A stretch of 64,000 nucleotides of DNA from Variovorax sp. Sphag1AA (GCF_014192575.1 NZ_JACHYC010000009.1:1-64000); one strand, 5' to 3'; shown: positions 51,598-60,281, numbered from the stretch's first letter. Notes: generated from the sequence alone by a model not told the origin. Numbers and translations: made by a program.

Positions 51598-52518
51598 TCA
51601 GGCTGCGCTCCAGTACTGGAGGTCCACATACCGGGATGCGTCGTTCAATGGCCGGGGCGTGTCGGCGTAGCGGCTGCGCAGGCGCAAGACCGCCTCCACC
51701 CCTTTGGGGTCCAGTCGCACATCCCCATAGAAGCCGTCTTCGGGATTCAGAAGCGCATCGCAGGACAAGCGGCCCAGTTCGGCTGACATCGATGGCACGC
51801 CGGCACGCAGCAACGTTTCGGCGGCCTCGCGATTGGCCGGAGCGTGCAACCATCCGACCGCGTCGCGGTACGCGCGGACAAAGCCCACCAGCGCCTCGCC
51901 GTTGCTCGCCGCCCATGCACGCCGGGCCGCACCAACGATTCCCATGTACGGACCGATCAATTCCCGAACCTTGCCTAGACGATGGCAGCCGGCTTGCAAA
52001 GCCAGCAGATCGAAAGGCGTCCGCAACATCGTGGCCGCATGCTGGCCTGCAACCAGCGCCGCATAGCGCCGATCCGTAGCGCCGGCACTCTGCCATTCGA
52101 CATCGTCCGGGGCCAAGCCGTTCATGGCAAGCATCTCGCGCAGAACCATCGAGAAGCCATTGGAAGGGTCATCGACGGACAGCGCCCGACCTGCCAGGTC
52201 GGCGAAGCTCCTGATGTCAGGCGCGGACACCAGAGACAGGAAGCCTTCGTCCGACCCCATGAACGCGAAGAAGTCAGGAGCGCCTTCCGACACGGCTGCC
52301 GTCTGCCGCTCCTGGTGCGCGACGATATTGTCGAGGGCTGTCAACGCAACGTGATAGGTGCCATCCGCGAGCCCGCGAAATACCTGGCGCGAATCCGCGG
52401 TGAAATGCAGTTCCATCGTGACACCATGGCGTTCGAAGTACCCGCACGCTTGCGCCGCCCAAAGAGGCAGGTTGAATCCGCCACCGAAGGAGATCACGGA
52501 GATCGTCGCATGGGTCAT
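51598..52518 (-). CDS. NitT/TauT-type periplasmic-binding-protein homologue without a signal peptide
   Basis: The 306-residue protein has the type-2 periplasmic-binding fold of the NitT/TauT/SsuA group: ISVISFGGGFNLPLWAAQAC, HGVTMELHFTADSRQVFRGL, DVALTALDNIV-like HVALTALDNIV (about 58-68), SFADLAGRALSVDDPSNGF and so on. No signal peptide precedes the domain; the start ATG at 52518 overlaps the hydrolase stop (ATGA), so it is translated as a soluble cytoplasmic protein. It closes the five-gene minus arm opposite the ABC importer, which has its own signal-bearing binding protein. It may sense or carry a ligand, or have enzymatic activity like THI5-type relatives. Confidence 0.8.
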   Translation of the reverse strand: MTHATISVISFGGGFNLPLWAAQACGYFERHGVTMELHFTADSRQVFRGLADGTYHVALTALDNIVAHQERQTAAVSEGAPDFFAFMGSDEGFLSLVSAPDIRSFADLAGRALSVDDPSNGFSMVLREMLAMNGLAPDDVEWQSAGATDRRYAALVAGQHAATMLRTPFDLLALQAGCHRLGKVRELIGPYMGIVGAARRAWAASNGEALVGFVRAYRDAVGWLHAPANREAAETLLRAGVPSMSAELGRLSCDALLNPEDGFYGDVRLDPKGVEAVLRLRSRYADTPRPLNDASRYVDLQYWSAA

Positions 52519-53369
52519 AGGGGCTTCGCTCCTTCGATTGCGTGGTCGACGAAGCTCGCCAACTCTTGATTGAACCGGGCCTCGTGCTCCAGGAATGGCA
52601 TGTGCCCGCACCTCTCGTAGAGAGATAGCCGCGCATCGGGGAAGTGCCGCGCAGCGTGCCGGGAAGCGCTCGGGAGAATGATCGAGTCTGCGAGTCCGTG
52701 CGTCAGCTGCACGGGACACGAGATCGACCGAAGCATCTCTTCAGTTGTGCGAGCGCGATGCCTCAGCGCCCCCTTCAGGGAAGCCGGCACGATCAGCATG
52801 GTCTCCACAGCCAGATCGACGTGCTGGACGGAACGCGGCAGGAAGGTCATGCGCGACACGAACGCGCGTTCGGCATGCTGTGCAGAGAGCCCACCCCTAG
52901 GCTGCGATCTTTCGGACGAGAAGAGCGCTGATCCTGCAAACTCAGGATCATTGATCGGCATGGCTGCAACGAAGTTGACGCCAGCCAGCCCTTCGCAGCC
53001 GAAGCGCTCGACGTAGTCCAGCAGAACGCGCCCTCCATAAGACCAGGCAACGACGACGGGGCGCACTAGCTTGCTTTCCTGCATCACTGTGTGCAACTCT
53101 TCGGCCCAGAGCGCGGGATTCTCGTAGTTCGACGCATCGGCGGGCTTGTCCGATTCGCCATGGCCTCGCAAGTCGTAGGCAACCATCCGAAACCGCTGCA
53201 GAGCCGGGCTGGAGACTTGCGCGAGCCATGCGGCACACGATGCGCCGATCCCGTGAACGAAGAGGATCTCCGGACCGGCGGGAGTGCCCCATTCGGTCAC
53301 GTGGACCATCAGTCCGTCCGGCGATCGAAGCTGCATCTGTACGGTGGGCTCAGGCACGAACTGCTCCAA
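52515..53369 (-). CDS. alpha/beta hydrolase
   Basis: The 284-residue cytoplasmic protein has the oxyanion motif VHGIGASCAAW (about residues 38-48), nucleophile Ser110 in AWSYGG (Ala in place of the first Gly of GxSxG), an acidic residue in HGLADSIILP and His in CGHMPFLEHE. It may hydrolyse an ester, amide or C-C bond. The start at 53369 overlaps the 3' end of the amidohydrolase by 20 bases and its stop overlaps the next start (ATGA), so translation is coupled. It may process the product of the neighbouring amidohydrolase. Confidence 0.88.
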   Translation of the reverse strand: MEQFVPEPTVQMQLRSPDGLMVHVTEWGTPAGPEILFVHGIGASCAAWLAQVSSPALQRFRMVAYDLRGHGESDKPADASNYENPALWAEELHTVMQESKLVRPVVVAWSYGGRVLLDYVERFGCEGLAGVNFVAAMPINDPEFAGSALFSSERSQPRGGLSAQHAERAFVSRMTFLPRSVQHVDLAVETMLIVPASLKGALRHRARTTEEMLRSISCPVQLTHGLADSIILPSASRHAARHFPDARLSLYERCGHMPFLEHEARFNQELASFVDHAIEGAKPL

Positions 53370-54792
53370 CGCGGACTTCGTCAGCTCTTTGCGGCCACCT
53401 TAGTTGCGCGCCGGCATCCGTTGCGCTTTCACGCGCGATTCTTCGTGCACGCCGCGTGGCTTCCTGCACTACGCCCGCACCGTCAGGCACGGAGAGCGGA
53501 ATTCCTTGCCGCAGCACCATGCGTCCGTTGACGAACACGGTGTCCGCATCGCTGCCGCGCGAAGCCATCACCAACGACTGCACCGCTGAACCGGCAAGCG
53601 CCTGGATGGGACGGGTTGCCTTGAACAGCGCAATATCCGCGCGCTTGCCCGGCTCGAGCGAGCCGATGATGTCGTCCAGCCCCAGTGCCCGCGCCGCATT
53701 GATCGTGGCCATCTCCAGCGCATACGCCGGCGACAGCGCGGAACCGTCCCGATAACGGATGCTCTGCATGTAGACGGCCGCCTTCATCTGCTCCACCATG
53801 TCGACGCTGTAGTCGACTGCCGGCCCGTCACTGCCCAAGGCGCAATTCACCCCGGCTTCGACCATGTTGCGCCACGGCCCGATGCCGCCGCCGCGGATGG
53901 ACTCGGAGGTGGGCGTGTAGACCACGTGGGCTCCGCGCCTTGCGACGGTCGCGATGTCGATGTCGCTGAAGTGGATTCCGTGCTTGAGGATCCACCGTTC
54001 GTCCAGCACGCCGAGTCGCTCGAGATACTCGACGTCGCTGCGGCCCGTCTGACGCCGGTACTTCGTGAACCCCATGTTCATCGACAACGAACCGCCGGAC
54101 ATGTGGACCGCGATGCGAAGATCTTTCTCCCGCGCCAGCTCATAGCCCGTACGGACAAGCTCGTCGGAGCTCTTTCCCAGTTCGGTGTGGTGCGCGTTGC
54201 ATTCCACCACCAGCGCCATCTGCACAATTCCGTCGCGCGCGCCGTGGAACTCCTCGATGGCGCCAACCATCCGCTCCTTCGCCTGAGCGGCGGTGAGCGG
54301 ATAAGCCGGAAGTTTTTCGGTGCGGCACTGGAAAGGCGCTGCCAGGACATGGCGGATTCCCGCACTGGAATAGAGATCGACGACCTGGCGTTCGGACTCC
54401 TCGAACTCGAATGTCGGATGGTGATTCAGCAGGCACGTCGTGCCCGTGCGCAGCATCTCCATGGCCGACAGAAGGGTTGACCAATCGAGGTCTTCCCTCG
54501 TGAGACGCGCACGTGCAGGCACGATCAGCTTGAACACCCAGGGCTCCAGGCGAATGCCATCCGCCAGACCCTTAAGAAGGTTCATCCACGGATGCTGATG
54601 CATGTTGATCAGCCCCGGCACCACGATCATCCCGCGCGCATCCACGACGCTGTCGTAGGGCCCTGCCGGTTCACTTCCGGCAGGGCCGATGGCCTCTATG
54701 TCGTGGCCGTTGATCACCACGTAGCCGGTGGAAATCACCTCGCGGCTTTCGTTGACCGGAATGACGGTGCCGCTACTGATCAAGGTTCGCAT
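53350..54792 (-). CDS. metal-dependent amidohydrolase (ATZ/TRZ/SsnA-like)
   Basis: The 480-residue protein retains the complete mononuclear metal site of the ATZ/TRZ branch: His65 and His67 in NMHQHPW, His230 in AVHMSGG, His271 in ILKHGIHFSD, and Asp322 in GSDGPA. N- and C-terminal segments (MRTLISSGTVIPVNESREVI; GKRADIALFKATRPIQ) form the usual small beta domain. It should deaminate or dechlorinate a heterocycle or hydrolyse an amide in the cytoplasm. The start at 54792 shares a base with the stop of the upstream amidohydrolase-like gene (TGATG). It is the only amidohydrolase of the pair with intact ligands. Confidence 0.9.
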   Translation of the reverse strand: MRTLISSGTVIPVNESREVISTGYVVINGHDIEAIGPAGSEPAGPYDSVVDARGMIVVPGLINMHQHPWMNLLKGLADGIRLEPWVFKLIVPARARLTREDLDWSTLLSAMEMLRTGTTCLLNHHPTFEFEESERQVVDLYSSAGIRHVLAAPFQCRTEKLPAYPLTAAQAKERMVGAIEEFHGARDGIVQMALVVECNAHHTELGKSSDELVRTGYELAREKDLRIAVHMSGGSLSMNMGFTKYRRQTGRSDVEYLERLGVLDERWILKHGIHFSDIDIATVARRGAHVVYTPTSESIRGGGIGPWRNMVEAGVNCALGSDGPAVDYSVDMVEQMKAAVYMQSIRYRDGSALSPAYALEMATINAARALGLDDIIGSLEPGKRADIALFKATRPIQALAGSAVQSLVMASRGSDADTVFVNGRMVLRQGIPLSVPDGAGVVQEATRRARRIARESATDAGAQLRWPQRADEVRVGAVRA

Positions 54793-56162
54793 CAAAGTAC
54801 TCCGTGCGCGCGTTGCGCGAGTTGGGACTGGAAGGCCTGCGCACACACGCGCGCGCCATCGCGTTGGAGATCACTGGCCGGCGAACTTGCCGGGAGGTCG
54901 TCGCCAACGACCGTTCGCCCCGCCACGAGAACGAGGCGCGCGTCATGACCTCGTCCGCAGCAGAAGAAGTTCGACAGCGGCTTATGGACAACCTGCATGT
55001 GTACGTCCCTCATGTCGAAGACGGCCACGTCGGCTTGCTTGCCAGGCTCCAGCGAACCAATCGCGTGAGCGAGGCCGATGGCTCTGGCCGCATCGATGGT
55101 CGCCATCTCCAGAGCCCGCTCGATCGACATTGCACCGGGGTCGAGCGCGACGGTGTTCTGGATCATGGCGCACGCCTTGATCTGCTCGACCATGTCGACC
55201 GAGCCGGTCAGTGCGGGCCCGTCCGTGCCGAGCGCGCAATTGACGCCCATCGAGAGCAGCCGCGAAACCGGCGTCACAGCGCCGCGCATGGCTTCCCTGG
55301 TGGGGGAATACACGACATGCGCGCCTGCCTCCGCGAGAAGCGAGCAATCGAGATCGTTCAGGGCGCCGCCGTCGCACAGCAGCACCCTCTCGTCGAGCGC
55401 GCCCAGTTCCATCAGGTGCACGACTTCCGAACGACCCGTCTTGCGGATGGCCTCGTCGAGGTCGCCGGCGTGTCGTGCCACACCGGCGGCACCACGCACG
55501 ATCAGGCTGATCCGCCTTTCCCGTGCGTCGATGTAGCCAGCCAGCACGTGTTGCTCGGTTGCAATGCGGGTCGCGATCGAAACAGCGTCTGCCGTCACGG
55601 AGCCGGCGAGCCAGGTCAAGCCTCCGCGGGTGCCATGCCACTTCTCGAAGTTGCGCTCGATGTCACAAAGGTCGGTGCTCCCGAGTGGAGCGCCGACCGT
55701 GTCCAGCGCAAGGACCTGGCGCAGGCCGAGTTCCAGACCTGGCTCGAGCTCGGCGTCGACGATGTCTGCCTGCCCTTCGCCGGCGCATTCGTGCACGACG
55801 CAAGTCGTGCCGGTTGCGACCAGCTCGGCAGCCGCCAGGGTGGCCGCCGCACGGACGTCGCCGGGCTTCAGCTGGCGGCGGCCCATTTCAAGCCACGTCG
55901 CCTGTTCCTCCCAGGCGGAGAAGCGCTCCGGCACACCGCGCGGCACGAGGTGCTGCCAGTTCCTGTGCTGCAGATTGATAAGGCCTGGCAGCACGAGCAT
56001 GCCCGTGGCATCGAACACGCTGGTGGCACCGGCCGGACAGTCAGCCATCGCACCGACGCGGCCAATCGTCCCGCCCGGCGCGACCTCGACGAACCCACGC
56101 TCGAAGACGGACCTCTGCGAGTCCATCGTGACCACGTAGCCATTCTTGATGAGGAGAGTCAT
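54792..56162 (-). CDS. amidohydrolase-fold protein lacking the metal histidines
   Basis: The 456-residue protein aligns along its whole length with the neighbouring amidohydrolase (GMLVLPGLINL; GAHVVYSPTREAMRG; CALGTDGPALTGSVDMVEQIKA in pieces; GSLEPGKQADVAVFD). At the metal positions it reads Gln65-His66-Arg67 for HxH, Ile221 for the strand-5 His and Asp264 for the strand-6 His; only Asp314 is kept. It should therefore be unable to bind the catalytic metal as its neighbour does. It may be a regulatory or structural partner of the active paralogue, or use another chemistry. The ATG at 56162 is 14 bases after the M24 gene. Confidence 0.85.
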   Translation of the reverse strand: MTLLIKNGYVVTMDSQRSVFERGFVEVAPGGTIGRVGAMADCPAGATSVFDATGMLVLPGLINLQHRNWQHLVPRGVPERFSAWEEQATWLEMGRRQLKPGDVRAAATLAAAELVATGTTCVVHECAGEGQADIVDAELEPGLELGLRQVLALDTVGAPLGSTDLCDIERNFEKWHGTRGGLTWLAGSVTADAVSIATRIATEQHVLAGYIDARERRISLIVRGAAGVARHAGDLDEAIRKTGRSEVVHLMELGALDERVLLCDGGALNDLDCSLLAEAGAHVVYSPTREAMRGAVTPVSRLLSMGVNCALGTDGPALTGSVDMVEQIKACAMIQNTVALDPGAMSIERALEMATIDAARAIGLAHAIGSLEPGKQADVAVFDMRDVHMQVVHKPLSNFFCCGRGHDARLVLVAGRTVVGDDLPASSPASDLQRDGARVCAQAFQSQLAQRAHGVL

Positions 56163-56176
56163 GATCGGCCACTCTT

Positions 56177-57334
56177 TCAATTGATCCGGATCACGTCGCT
56201 GGGCGACTTGTGGAGCGAGGCGAATCCGTTCTCGGTGACCAAGCCGGTCTCCCCCATCTGCATGCCCACCCGCTCGTCCGCAGTCGTCGGATTGGGCTGC
56301 AGGACGATCGTCATGCCGCTTTCGAGGACGAAGGGCGGCGGGGGAGCAAAACCCTTGGTTCGGAGGTTGGGCAGAAGAATGTCCACTCCAAAGCCGTGCA
56401 GCACGCTGTCCACCGACGTGAGGCCGGAGTCCTCGATAAATCCAGAGATCTCGTGGAGCTGCTGTGCCGTCGTGCCGGGCTTCATTGCGTTCGCAAGCAG
56501 CGCATGGACCTGGCACAGCACCGAGTACACACGTTCGTACTCCGGAGTCGGGTCTCCCAGAAAGAACGGGCGCAACAACTGGGCACAGTACATGCCATAG
56601 CTGACGGTGAGCTCGGTGTTGATGACATCGCCCGCCTGCAGCCGCCTGCGCGAGAGCTCCTGGTTGGGCACGCAACTGGTGGAGTGGCGCATCGAAGTGC
56701 TGTTGAGGTAGAGGAAATAGGGCTCGCACCCCTCCCGCCACGCGACCTCCTCGGACAGCACAAGCAGATCTCGCTCCTCGACGCCCGGCCGGGCTTCGCG
56801 CGCCATGGCTTCCATGACCGCGTCGCACGCTTGCGCCGCCTTTCGCTGAAAGTCCAGTTCCTCGGTGCTCTTGCGCGTGCGCAGGAATCGATAGGGCGCC
56901 GAGAGATCCGTGAAGGTCGCCGAAGGAAATGCCGTCCTGAGCGCATCCACGTCGCGATAGAAAAAGGTCCCGACCAGCCCGATCCTGGACTTGCCCAGGC
57001 CGCGCTTTTCAATCTCGGCGGCGACGACGCCCGCCGCATCCTTGCCAGCGCGGCGGATGTCCGGGATCCAGCCGTTCTCTTTCGCGCTCGCGTAGTGGTT
57101 GTAGTGGGTAATCCAATGGACCGCCTGCCCCTTCACGGGCAGCAGCACATAGGTCTCGTGGTACGGGGCAAGCTGTGAGAGGTAATGGATGTCGCCTTGG
57201 CTGTGGCGGCGGCTTCCACTGTGGCCAAAGATCAGCAAGGCATCCACGCCTGCCTCCTGCGCCATGGATCGCACCAATTGATGGCGCCGGGTCATTTCCT
57301 CGTCGGAAAACTTCGGGATTCCTTCAGTACTCAT
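56177..57334 (-). CDS. M24-fold (creatinase/aminopeptidase P-like) protein without canonical metal ligands
   Basis: The 385-residue protein has the N-terminal creatinase domain (about 1-155) and the pita-bread fold (about 160-385). The conserved fold is clear: GDVINTELTVSYGMY, LHGFGVDILLPN, LESGMTIVLQPNPT and GETGLVTENG. The five usual metal ligands (Asp, Asp, His, Glu, Glu) read Glu241, Gln252, His313, Gln346 and Gly361 (Glu362 beside it). A classical di-metal peptidase is thus unlikely; creatinase, which shares this fold, also works without metal. It is first in the minus arm, with AAGGAG before the ATG and an operator 15 bases upstream. Confidence 0.86.
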   Translation of the reverse strand: MSTEGIPKFSDEEMTRRHQLVRSMAQEAGVDALLIFGHSGSRRHSQGDIHYLSQLAPYHETYVLLPVKGQAVHWITHYNHYASAKENGWIPDIRRAGKDAAGVVAAEIEKRGLGKSRIGLVGTFFYRDVDALRTAFPSATFTDLSAPYRFLRTRKSTEELDFQRKAAQACDAVMEAMAREARPGVEERDLLVLSEEVAWREGCEPYFLYLNSTSMRHSTSCVPNQELSRRRLQAGDVINTELTVSYGMYCAQLLRPFFLGDPTPEYERVYSVLCQVHALLANAMKPGTTAQQLHEISGFIEDSGLTSVDSVLHGFGVDILLPNLRTKGFAPPPPFVLESGMTIVLQPNPTTADERVGMQMGETGLVTENGFASLHKSPSDVIRIN

Positions 57335-57348
57335 TTCAGATCTCCTTC

Positions 57349-57364
57349 ATGCAACCGGTTGCAT
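57349..57364. promoter_or_regulatory. 16-bp palindromic operator at the M24 promoter
   Basis: ATGCAACCGGTTGCAT is a perfect palindrome covering the predicted transcription start of the M24-headed arm and touching its -10. It matches the central CG-containing symmetric type bound by LacI-family repressors. A near-identical copy is at 57483-57498. Confidence 0.8.
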
Positions 57365-57391
57365 AGTACGCCCGAGATCCTCGTTTTGCAA
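57363..57391 (-). promoter_or_regulatory. promoter of the M24-amidohydrolase arm
   Basis: On the minus strand TTGCAA (57391-57386) and TACTAT (57368-57363) are separated by 17 bases, a sigma-70-like arrangement. The -10 overlaps the end of the palindromic operator, so bound repressor would block it. Confidence 0.6.
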
Positions 57392-57452
57392 TAGGCCGTC
57401 GCCAGATCTCGTTAACGCATTGTCTTAGGGAAATTACGAGGTTTGATTACCC

Positions 57453-57481
57453 TTGACATCAGCAACTTCGCGATGCAACAT
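57453..57481 (+). promoter_or_regulatory. promoter of the ABC importer arm
   Basis: A consensus TTGACA (57453-57458) is 17 bases from CAACAT (57476-57481). The second palindromic operator begins 2 bases further on and would cover the start of transcription. The ATG at 57573 follows a leader of about 85 bases. Confidence 0.65.
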
Positions 57482-57482
57482 G

Positions 57483-57498
57483 ATGCAACCGATTGCAT
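57483..57498. promoter_or_regulatory. second LacI-type operator copy at the ABC promoter
   Basis: ATGCAACCGATTGCAT differs from the perfect palindrome at 57349-57364 by one base. The two copies are 134 bases apart, centre to centre, so a dimer or tetramer could act on both divergent promoters and perhaps loop the DNA. Confidence 0.78.
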
Positions 57499-57572
57499 TT
57501 ATAGGAGAGAACGGTGAAGCATCGCCATCACACGCCGGGTCTTCGGCGCATTCAAATCAACCGGGAGAAGAC

Positions 57573-58373
57573 ATGACGCCCCCGGCTGCGGCAGTCGGCG
57601 CCGAGAGCGCGATTTCGATCAGGGGCGTGTCCAAGCGATACGGAACCCGGCGTGGCGAGGTTCACGCGCTCGACGGCATCAATGTCGACATCAAGCCCGG
57701 TTCGTTTGTGGTCATCGTGGGACCGTCGGGTTGCGGGAAGTCCTCTTTGCTGAAGATGCTGGCGGGTCTTCAGCTCGCATCGACCGGCGAGATTCATGTC
57801 ATGGGGCGCAAGCTGACCGCGCCACGCTCGGACATCGGTGTCGTGTTCCAGTCGCCGGTGCTCTTTCCCTGGCGCACAGTCATGGACAACCTCATGTTGC
57901 CCGTCGATGTGCGCAAGCTCGACCGGGGCAGCTTTCACGACCGCGCACTGGAAATGCTCAAGCTGGTCGGCTTGCAGGACTTCGCGGACCGCTACCCTTG
58001 GGAACTCTCGGGTGGCATGCAGCAGCGGGTCTCGATCGCGCGAGCCCTCATTGGCGAACCCGCTCTGCTACTGATGGACGAGCCATTCGGTGCTCTCGAT
58101 GCGTTCACACGGGAGCACATGAACCTCGAGCTGCAACGCATCTGGATGAAGACGGGCAAGACCATCGTCCTGATCACCCATTCCATCTCGGAGGCGGTCT
58201 ATCTTGCCGACCGCGTGCTCGTCATGTCACCTAGGCCGGGACGTTTTGTCGACGACATCGCCATCGACCTGCCGAGGCTTCGGCAATTGAGCGTCATGAG
58301 CACGCCCGAATTCGGGACCTACGTGGATCGCATCCGCGAGCTTTTCAATGTTGCCGGAGGCATCGACGCATGA
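57573..58373 (+). CDS. ABC importer ATP-binding protein (NitT/TauT type)
   Basis: The 266-residue ATPase has Walker A GPSGCGKSSLL (about residues 50-60), Q-loop VVFQSPVLFPWRTVMDN, signature LSGGMQQRVSIARAL (about 145-159), Walker B LLLMDEPFGALD and the switch His in ITHSISEA. It powers the permease encoded directly downstream, with ATGA overlap. The ATG at 57573 follows GGGAGAAG; the in-frame start at 57453 lies in the promoter and is rejected. Substrate type is suggested only by family: nitrate, sulfonate, or heteroaromatic/pyrimidine-precursor importers. Expression should be controlled by the LacI-type operators upstream. Confidence 0.93.
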   Translation: MTPPAAAVGAESAISIRGVSKRYGTRRGEVHALDGINVDIKPGSFVVIVGPSGCGKSSLLKMLAGLQLASTGEIHVMGRKLTAPRSDIGVVFQSPVLFPWRTVMDNLMLPVDVRKLDRGSFHDRALEMLKLVGLQDFADRYPWELSGGMQQRVSIARALIGEPALLLMDEPFGALDAFTREHMNLELQRIWMKTGKTIVLITHSISEAVYLADRVLVMSPRPGRFVDDIAIDLPRLRQLSVMSTPEFGTYVDRIRELFNVAGGIDA

Positions 58374-59146
58374 ACACCAAACACAACATGGCGTTGACCG
58401 CCGGTCTGCTCGCGCTTTCCCTCTTTCTGTGGGAACTGGGCGTCCGCGTCTTCGAAGTGCCCGGATACATCTTCCCGCCGCCTTCGCTCGTGCTCAAGGC
58501 CTTGTGGCGTGGCATCTCGAGCGGCCTGTATCTGGAGCACGGTGCGTACACCCTGGCTGAAACCTTTGTCGGCTTCGTGATCGCCGCGGTTGTCGGCGTC
58601 CTCCTCGGCGCCGTTGTCGCGACGAACAAGTACGTGGACTATTTTCTTTACCCGTACATCGTCATGTTTCAGGCCTTGCCGAAGGTCGCCCTCGCGCCTC
58701 TGTTCGCCTTGTGGTTCGGCCTGGGTATGCCGTCCAAGATCGTGAGCGCCGCCACCATTGCGTTCTTCCCGCTGATGATCAACACGATCGTCGGGTTGCG
58801 GTCGGCGGATGAGGACCGGGTCTTGCTGATGCAGTCGCTGGGCGCAACCAAGACGCAGGTGTTCTGGCATCTTCGGCTGCCCAATGCGCTGCCCTTCGTG
58901 CTTGCCGGCATGGACATCGCCATCGTGCTGGCGCTGATCGGCGCCATCGTCGCGGAGTTCGTCGGCGCCCAGGCCGGGCTTGGCACGGTGATCCAGCAGA
59001 TGAACTTCAACCTCGACGTCTCAGGCCAGTTCTCCGTGCTGATCCTCCTGTCGGTATTCGGCCTGCTGCTCAGCCGCGTCATCGTCTTCATTCGCCGGCG
59101 CGTGCTGTTCTGGGACGCTTCGGAGAAGTCGCGAAACTCTCAATGA
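58370..59146 (+). CDS. ABC importer permease (NitT/TauT type)
   Basis: The 258-residue inner-membrane protein has six hydrophobic segments and the cytoplasmic EAA-type loop SLGATKTQVFWHLRLPNALP (about residues 160-179), which contacts the ATPase. It overlaps the ATPase gene by 4 bases and the next reading frame by 4, so the three are an operon. It resembles SsuC/TauC/ThiX-like permeases. As the only permease in the locus it should form a homodimer. Confidence 0.93.
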   Translation: MNTKHNMALTAGLLALSLFLWELGVRVFEVPGYIFPPPSLVLKALWRGISSGLYLEHGAYTLAETFVGFVIAAVVGVLLGAVVATNKYVDYFLYPYIVMFQALPKVALAPLFALWFGLGMPSKIVSAATIAFFPLMINTIVGLRSADEDRVLLMQSLGATKTQVFWHLRLPNALPFVLAGMDIAIVLALIGAIVAEFVGAQAGLGTVIQQMNFNLDVSGQFSVLILLSVFGLLLSRVIVFIRRRVLFWDASEKSRNSQ

Positions 59147-59163
59147 CCATGAAGGAGATTCCT

Positions 59164-60276
59164 ATGCATTCCCCCCTGCGCATGCATCGGGCCGTTCGCC
59201 GGATCGCTGCCGTCCTCGCCTCCACGCTGACATTCGCTGCGGCGTCGCACGCCCAGAACACGGAGCCGGCCAAGGTCCGATACGTGTTCGCGTTTCCGGT
59301 CATGTCGGTCATCGTGGCCAACCAGACCTCCATTCCCCGGTTCATGGGGTACTTCGAGCAGGAGAACGTCAGCGTTCAGTACAGCCTGACCGCAGCGGGA
59401 GGAACGGCCGGTGCCGTTCAGCTCATCGCGTCGCGCAATCAGGACATCGGCTCCGGAACCGTCAGCCCCATCCTGGAACGCGCTGCCCAAGGCAACGACG
59501 ACCTTGGCATCTCCTTCTTCTACAACCAGCTGCGGGACTTCCATACGTACCTGGGCGTGTCCGCAAGCAGTCCCGTGAAATCGATTCGCGAACTGAAGGG
59601 ACTGTCCATCGGCGTTCCCAGCCTGTCGAGCGATGGCGTCGTGGTCGCGCGCTACTACGCCAAGGAAGCTGGAATGGACCCCGAGAAGGACCTGAAGTTC
59701 GTGGCCGTCGGTGTCGGTGCGCAGGCCCTGCAAGCCCTCAAGACGGGGCAGGTTGCCGCCCTGTCCACCACCGAGGCACTTTTCGCGCAGATGGAGACGA
59801 TGGGTCAGCAGTTCCGGATGCTACCCGTGCCCCCGGGTTCAAAGAACGCCTTCGGCCCCGGCATCTTTGCCAAGCGCGAATACATCCAGAACAACCGCAA
59901 GACGGTGGTGGGCGTCGGACGCGCCATCGCCAAGTCGACGCTGTTCATGCTGACCAACCCCGAGGCGGCTGTGCGCATCCATTGGAAGGTCTATCCGGAA
60001 CAGATTCCCCAGGGCATTCCGTTCGAGCAGGCCGTCAAGGACGCGGTTCACGTCGTGAAGGCACAGCTCATCGGCCTGAAGATCGACGAGTCGGACAAGA
60101 ACCAGCAGTTCGGCTACTACCGGCCCGAGTCGTGGTTCGACTTCCTGCGCATCTATGGAATGGACAATCGGATCAAGGATCCGACCAGGTTCTACACAAA
60201 CGACCTGATCGCCGACATCAACAACTTCGACAAATCACAGGTCATTGAGCAAGCCCGCAATTTCAGGCTTCCGTGA
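59164..60276 (+). CDS. ABC importer substrate-binding protein (NitT/TauT type), exported
   Basis: The 370-residue protein has a Sec signal (hydrophobic residues about 11-30, ending AAASHAQ) and a SsuA/THI5-like binding fold: VIVANQTSIPRFMGYFEQEN, VQYSLTAAGGTAGAVQLIAS, SIRELKGLSIGVPSLSSDGV and GMDPEKDLKFVAVGVGAQAL. I prefer the ATG at 59164 because AAGGAG is 6-7 bases upstream; the ATG at 59143 that overlaps the permease stop is possible. It delivers the substrate to the permease in the periplasm. A strong hairpin follows 5 bases after the stop. Confidence 0.92.
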   Translation: MHSPLRMHRAVRRIAAVLASTLTFAAASHAQNTEPAKVRYVFAFPVMSVIVANQTSIPRFMGYFEQENVSVQYSLTAAGGTAGAVQLIASRNQDIGSGTVSPILERAAQGNDDLGISFFYNQLRDFHTYLGVSASSPVKSIRELKGLSIGVPSLSSDGVVVARYYAKEAGMDPEKDLKFVAVGVGAQALQALKTGQVAALSTTEALFAQMETMGQQFRMLPVPPGSKNAFGPGIFAKREYIQNNRKTVVGVGRAIAKSTLFMLTNPEAAVRIHWKVYPEQIPQGIPFEQAVKDAVHVVKAQLIGLKIDESDKNQQFGYYRPESWFDFLRIYGMDNRIKDPTRFYTNDLIADINNFDKSQVIEQARNFRLP

Positions 60277-60281
60277 CCCCT

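Noticed and set aside
54804-56600. 598-codon plus-strand frame opposite the amidohydrolase-like gene
   Set aside because: It is antisense to a gene whose fold motifs align with its neighbour; no independent motif.
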